From M3007 sp040397785 (lineage in GTDB: Bacteria > Bacteroidota > Bacteroidia > Chitinophagales > Saprospiraceae), in NCBI GenBank assembly GCA_040397785.1, contig JBBAVI010000022.1, positions 1 to 64,000 on the forward strand: a stretch of DNA of 64,000 bases, given 5' to 3'. The notes beneath the pieces are model-generated. The model was not told where the DNA came from and did not search any database. It saw only the letters and a program-made list of their open reading frames with translations. Shown in pieces: positions 61,382 through 64,000 of the stretch (position 1 is the stretch's first letter; every line of letters begins with the position of its first letter). The translations under genes were made by a program, and so were the position numbers.

Positions 61382-63907
61382 TTAAGCGGCCTCCCGCAAC
61401 ACCTCTAACGGCGGTTTTTGAATTACTTCCCGGCTGTTGAACAGACCAATGAGCACGGTAAGCGTTGTAATAATGCCAAAAATGAGCAACAATGGCCATA
61501 ATACCGGCACAAATGGAATCTTAAAGGCAAACGCTGCCAAAGCCCAGGTACCAGCGACCGACAAACCTATGCCTGCAAAACAAGCTAATGCGCCCAGCAA
61601 GAAATACTCGATGCCGTTGATCCATAATATCTGACTCCGCCGCGCGCCCAGGGTACGCAACAACACACTCTCCCGAATACGCGCATATTTTCCCTGATAA
61701 ATCGCGCTCAACAGCACCAAAAGACCCGTTAAAATGCTGAAAAGGGCCATAAAGCGGATCACAAACGATACTTTGCCCAAGATCTCATCCAGCGATTTCA
61801 ATACCTGCGTCAGATCTATTGCTGAAATACCCGGGTATTTGCGTACCAATTCCGATTGAAATGCCGCCGATTGTGCCGCATCGCCTACCCGCGAAATAAT
61901 GACATGAAATTGCGGGGCCTGCTCTAGTACACCTTTTGGAAATACCACCAAAAAATTGGTTTGCATCCGATTAAAATCAACTTTTCGAACGCTGGTAACC
62001 ACTGTTTCCAGGCGTGTGCCCTGCACATTAAACACGATCCTGGTGCCAATTTCGGCCTTCATGCTTTTTTGTAAATTATCCGAAATGGAAATTGGAATCG
62101 GCTGGCCAGGGGTATATTGTCCGGTCCAGGTACCTTCTAGGATCTTTTCGGTATCTATCAGCGTATCCCGAAAGGTGACGCGATACTCCCGATCCCATAT
62201 CCCTTTTTCGAGCGCCTGGGTACTATCGGCTTCATCTTGTAGTTTGGTGCGCCCATCGATGGTTTCAATGCGGGTGGTCACAATGGCCACTTGTTGCAGC
62301 AAAGGCATCCCTTTTGCGCGCACTAAGGCTGCAACACTATCTTTTTCAATTGATTGAATATCAAATAAAATCATGTTGGGTTGCTGCCCACGTCCGGTAA
62401 ACTCTACTTGCTGCAACAATAGATTTTGGGTTAACAACAAGATGGATAACAACATAGTACCCAATCCAATGGTCACAATGAGTAAAACGGTTTGGTTGCC
62501 CGGACGGAACAAATTCGCAATGCCCTGCCGCCACACGTAAGGCCATTTTTTCGGAAAATATCGGCGCAACAACCAGGTAAGCAGCCAGGCAAGTCCATAC
62601 AATACCGCAAACGCCACCGCAATACCCCCGATAAAATACAACGATTGTTCCCAATTACCTACCAACCAACGCGTAAATCCTAACAGTGCTGCAAAAATTA
62701 AGGTATACACGGACCAGCTTAACAAAGCGTTGTTTTCCGGCGCTGCGTCCACGCCTGCCCGCAAGGTGCGCAAAGGAGACGTTTTTAAAATGCCGGAAAG
62801 GGGCAATAACGCAAACAAAACCGATACACAAAGGCCCAATAAAGTGCCTTGTAACACAGCAATACCCGAAATATCGGTACTTACGGTTTCAATCGGCAAG
62901 AGGTCTTTGGTCAGCCAGGGCAGTATTTTTTGAATCGCCGAACCCAACACCGATCCGGTAAAAGCGGCCAGCAAACCAATGCCACTCACTTGCACGAGGT
63001 ACACATAAAATGCCTTGCGCCCCGAAGCGCCCAAACAACGCAAAATGGCCACGGTAGGCAGTTTGTCTTTCAGGTACACATGCACGGCGCCCGCCACCCC
63101 GATGCATCCCAACAGCAAAGCAATAAAACCTACAAGGTTTAAAAAGGTCGAAAAACTGCCAAACGCTGCACCAATGTTCTTTTTGTTGGAAGCCACCGTT
63201 TCCCAATTCAATTTTGCGCGATCCAGCGCTTTGTCCATCTTTTTGGCAAAGGCATCCACATCGGTATTTTCCGGAAATTTGAAATAATATTGGTACCAAA
63301 CCCGGCTGCCGGTGGTCACGAGTCCGGTCGAATCCAGGTATTCCATGGGGATAAACGCTACGGGCGCAATGGCCGAACCAACGCCCGCCCGCCCTGGCCG
63401 CGAAAGCAAATCGCCTTCCAATTGAAAATTAAGTTTTCCGATTTTGACCGTATCGCCTGTTTGCAAGCCGAATTGCAGCATCAAAGCGTGTTCTACCAGG
63501 GTTTTTTGGCCCTTGCGGTAGTTTATCCAGGCATCTGTAGGCGCGCTGTTCCAATTGCCGTAATAGGGATAATCGCCCGAAATCGCCCGCACCATTGTCA
63601 GGCGCGTGCCTTGTGTGCGGGGGAAATACAGCATTGAGAGTAAATTGTAAATCCGCGATGCTGTTACGCCCGGCTGTGCCATAATTTCCGCCATCAGCGA
63701 ATCCGGTAGCGCCTGGTTGCCTTCAATGAGCAAATCGGCTCCCAGCAGTGTTTTGGCTTCCCGGTCAATATCTTTCGTCAAGTTGATGCTAAAAGAACGC
63801 ACCGCCGTCAGCGCCGCAATGCCCACCACAATAGCGGCAACAAATAAAAACAAGCGACTAACGTTGCGGCGACTATCGCGCCAGGCCATTTTCAGGATAA
63901 AAGACAT
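61382..63907 (-). CDS. ABC transporter permease, FtsX/YbbP type
   Basis: The product is 841 residues. It opens with MSFILKMAWRDSRRNVSRL, a first membrane helix, then a large periplasmic domain (about 45-245), two FtsX-like membrane blocks (about 255-360 and 700-841) and a central pair of helices (about 395-470). GLGTMLLSILLLTQNLLL and SVLLRTLGARRSQILWINGIE are typical of YbbP-like permeases. Such proteins work with a YbbA-type ATPase to move lipids or hydrophobic molecules across the periplasm; the ATPase gene is not in this window. The start at 63907 is chosen over 63922. Confidence 0.92.
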   Translation of the reverse strand: MSFILKMAWRDSRRNVSRLFLFVAAIVVGIAALTAVRSFSINLTKDIDREAKTLLGADLLIEGNQALPDSLMAEIMAQPGVTASRIYNLLSMLYFPRTQGTRLTMVRAISGDYPYYGNWNSAPTDAWINYRKGQKTLVEHALMLQFGLQTGDTVKIGKLNFQLEGDLLSRPGRAGVGSAIAPVAFIPMEYLDSTGLVTTGSRVWYQYYFKFPENTDVDAFAKKMDKALDRAKLNWETVASNKKNIGAAFGSFSTFLNLVGFIALLLGCIGVAGAVHVYLKDKLPTVAILRCLGASGRKAFYVYLVQVSGIGLLAAFTGSVLGSAIQKILPWLTKDLLPIETVSTDISGIAVLQGTLLGLCVSVLFALLPLSGILKTSPLRTLRAGVDAAPENNALLSWSVYTLIFAALLGFTRWLVGNWEQSLYFIGGIAVAFAVLYGLAWLLTWLLRRYFPKKWPYVWRQGIANLFRPGNQTVLLIVTIGLGTMLLSILLLTQNLLLQQVEFTGRGQQPNMILFDIQSIEKDSVAALVRAKGMPLLQQVAIVTTRIETIDGRTKLQDEADSTQALEKGIWDREYRVTFRDTLIDTEKILEGTWTGQYTPGQPIPISISDNLQKSMKAEIGTRIVFNVQGTRLETVVTSVRKVDFNRMQTNFLVVFPKGVLEQAPQFHVIISRVGDAAQSAAFQSELVRKYPGISAIDLTQVLKSLDEILGKVSFVIRFMALFSILTGLLVLLSAIYQGKYARIRESVLLRTLGARRSQILWINGIEYFLLGALACFAGIGLSVAGTWALAAFAFKIPFVPVLWPLLLIFGIITTLTVLIGLFNSREVIQKPPLEVLREAA

Positions 63908-64000
63908 AACATTGCCGAGCATACTCGGTATCGTACAGTGAATACAAAAAACAAAAAGGTCTATTACGTAACACCGGATAGGTCATTCCGTTGGAGGAAG

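Overview
The window is chromosomal DNA of a Bacteroidota bacterium. The evidence is a PorZ-like type IX secretion component, two proteins with C-terminal T9SS-type sorting domains, -7 promoter boxes of the TAnnTTTG type, near absence of Shine-Dalgarno sequences, many lipoproteins, and families typical of the phylum (MbnP, YHYH, M49 peptidase, FAS1 lipoprotein, SusA-like GH13, DUF6544). The gene mix resembles Saprospiria or Chitinophagia, but no rRNA is present to settle the class. No prophage, CRISPR array, plasmid functions or complete insertion sequence were seen.

Layout. 1-5.5 kb: end of tRNA-Ala(UGC), a secreted propeller protein, a protein usually mislabelled asparagine synthetase B, an ATP-grasp enzyme, a flippase-like membrane protein and rfaE2 (ADP-heptose synthesis). 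5.5-12.6 kb: exported GH13 amylase, FAS1 lipoprotein, MFS transporter and PorZ. 12.7-18.1 kb: SF1 helicase, then a YceI / outer-membrane barrel / YceI / small membrane protein cluster. 18.8-20.7 kb: a YHYH protein abutting an MbnP-like protein, probably metal handling. 20.8-28.5 kb: Pif1-like helicase, then minus-strand genes with small membrane proteins, recJ and hflX; a 54-residue membrane peptide lies between recJ and a DUF6544 protein. 28.5-41.6 kb: a protein with DSL repeats plus a barrel-like domain, an M14 peptidase, an S4 protein, a B12-binding-type radical SAM enzyme, a broken MacB/FtsX permease, a holin-4 family protein, PhoD phosphatase and gpsA. 41.7-51.4 kb: SEC-C protein, a 1533-residue WD40/TPR protein, epimerase, HtrA-like protease, UbiA-like protein and a lipoprotein. 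51.6-52.8 kb: ECF sigma factor and a possible anti-sigma factor. 53.2-56.3 kb: an AT-rich accessory island. 56.3-64 kb: T9SS cargo protein, M49 peptidase, pterin dehydratase and an intact FtsX permease.

The best candidate for an undescribed system is the 53.1-56.3 kb island. It has its own Bacteroidota promoter, a 57-residue exported peptide with three cysteines, a small HTH protein, a secreted lipoprotein with its own terminator, a propeller-type lipoprotein, and a CxxC lipoprotein starting one base after it. Its base composition is clearly more AT-rich than both flanks. Other signals worth checking are an approximately 80-bp dispersed repeat placed just after two stop codons, a 49-bp tandem palindromic repeat that supplies a stop codon, and the internally deleted permease.
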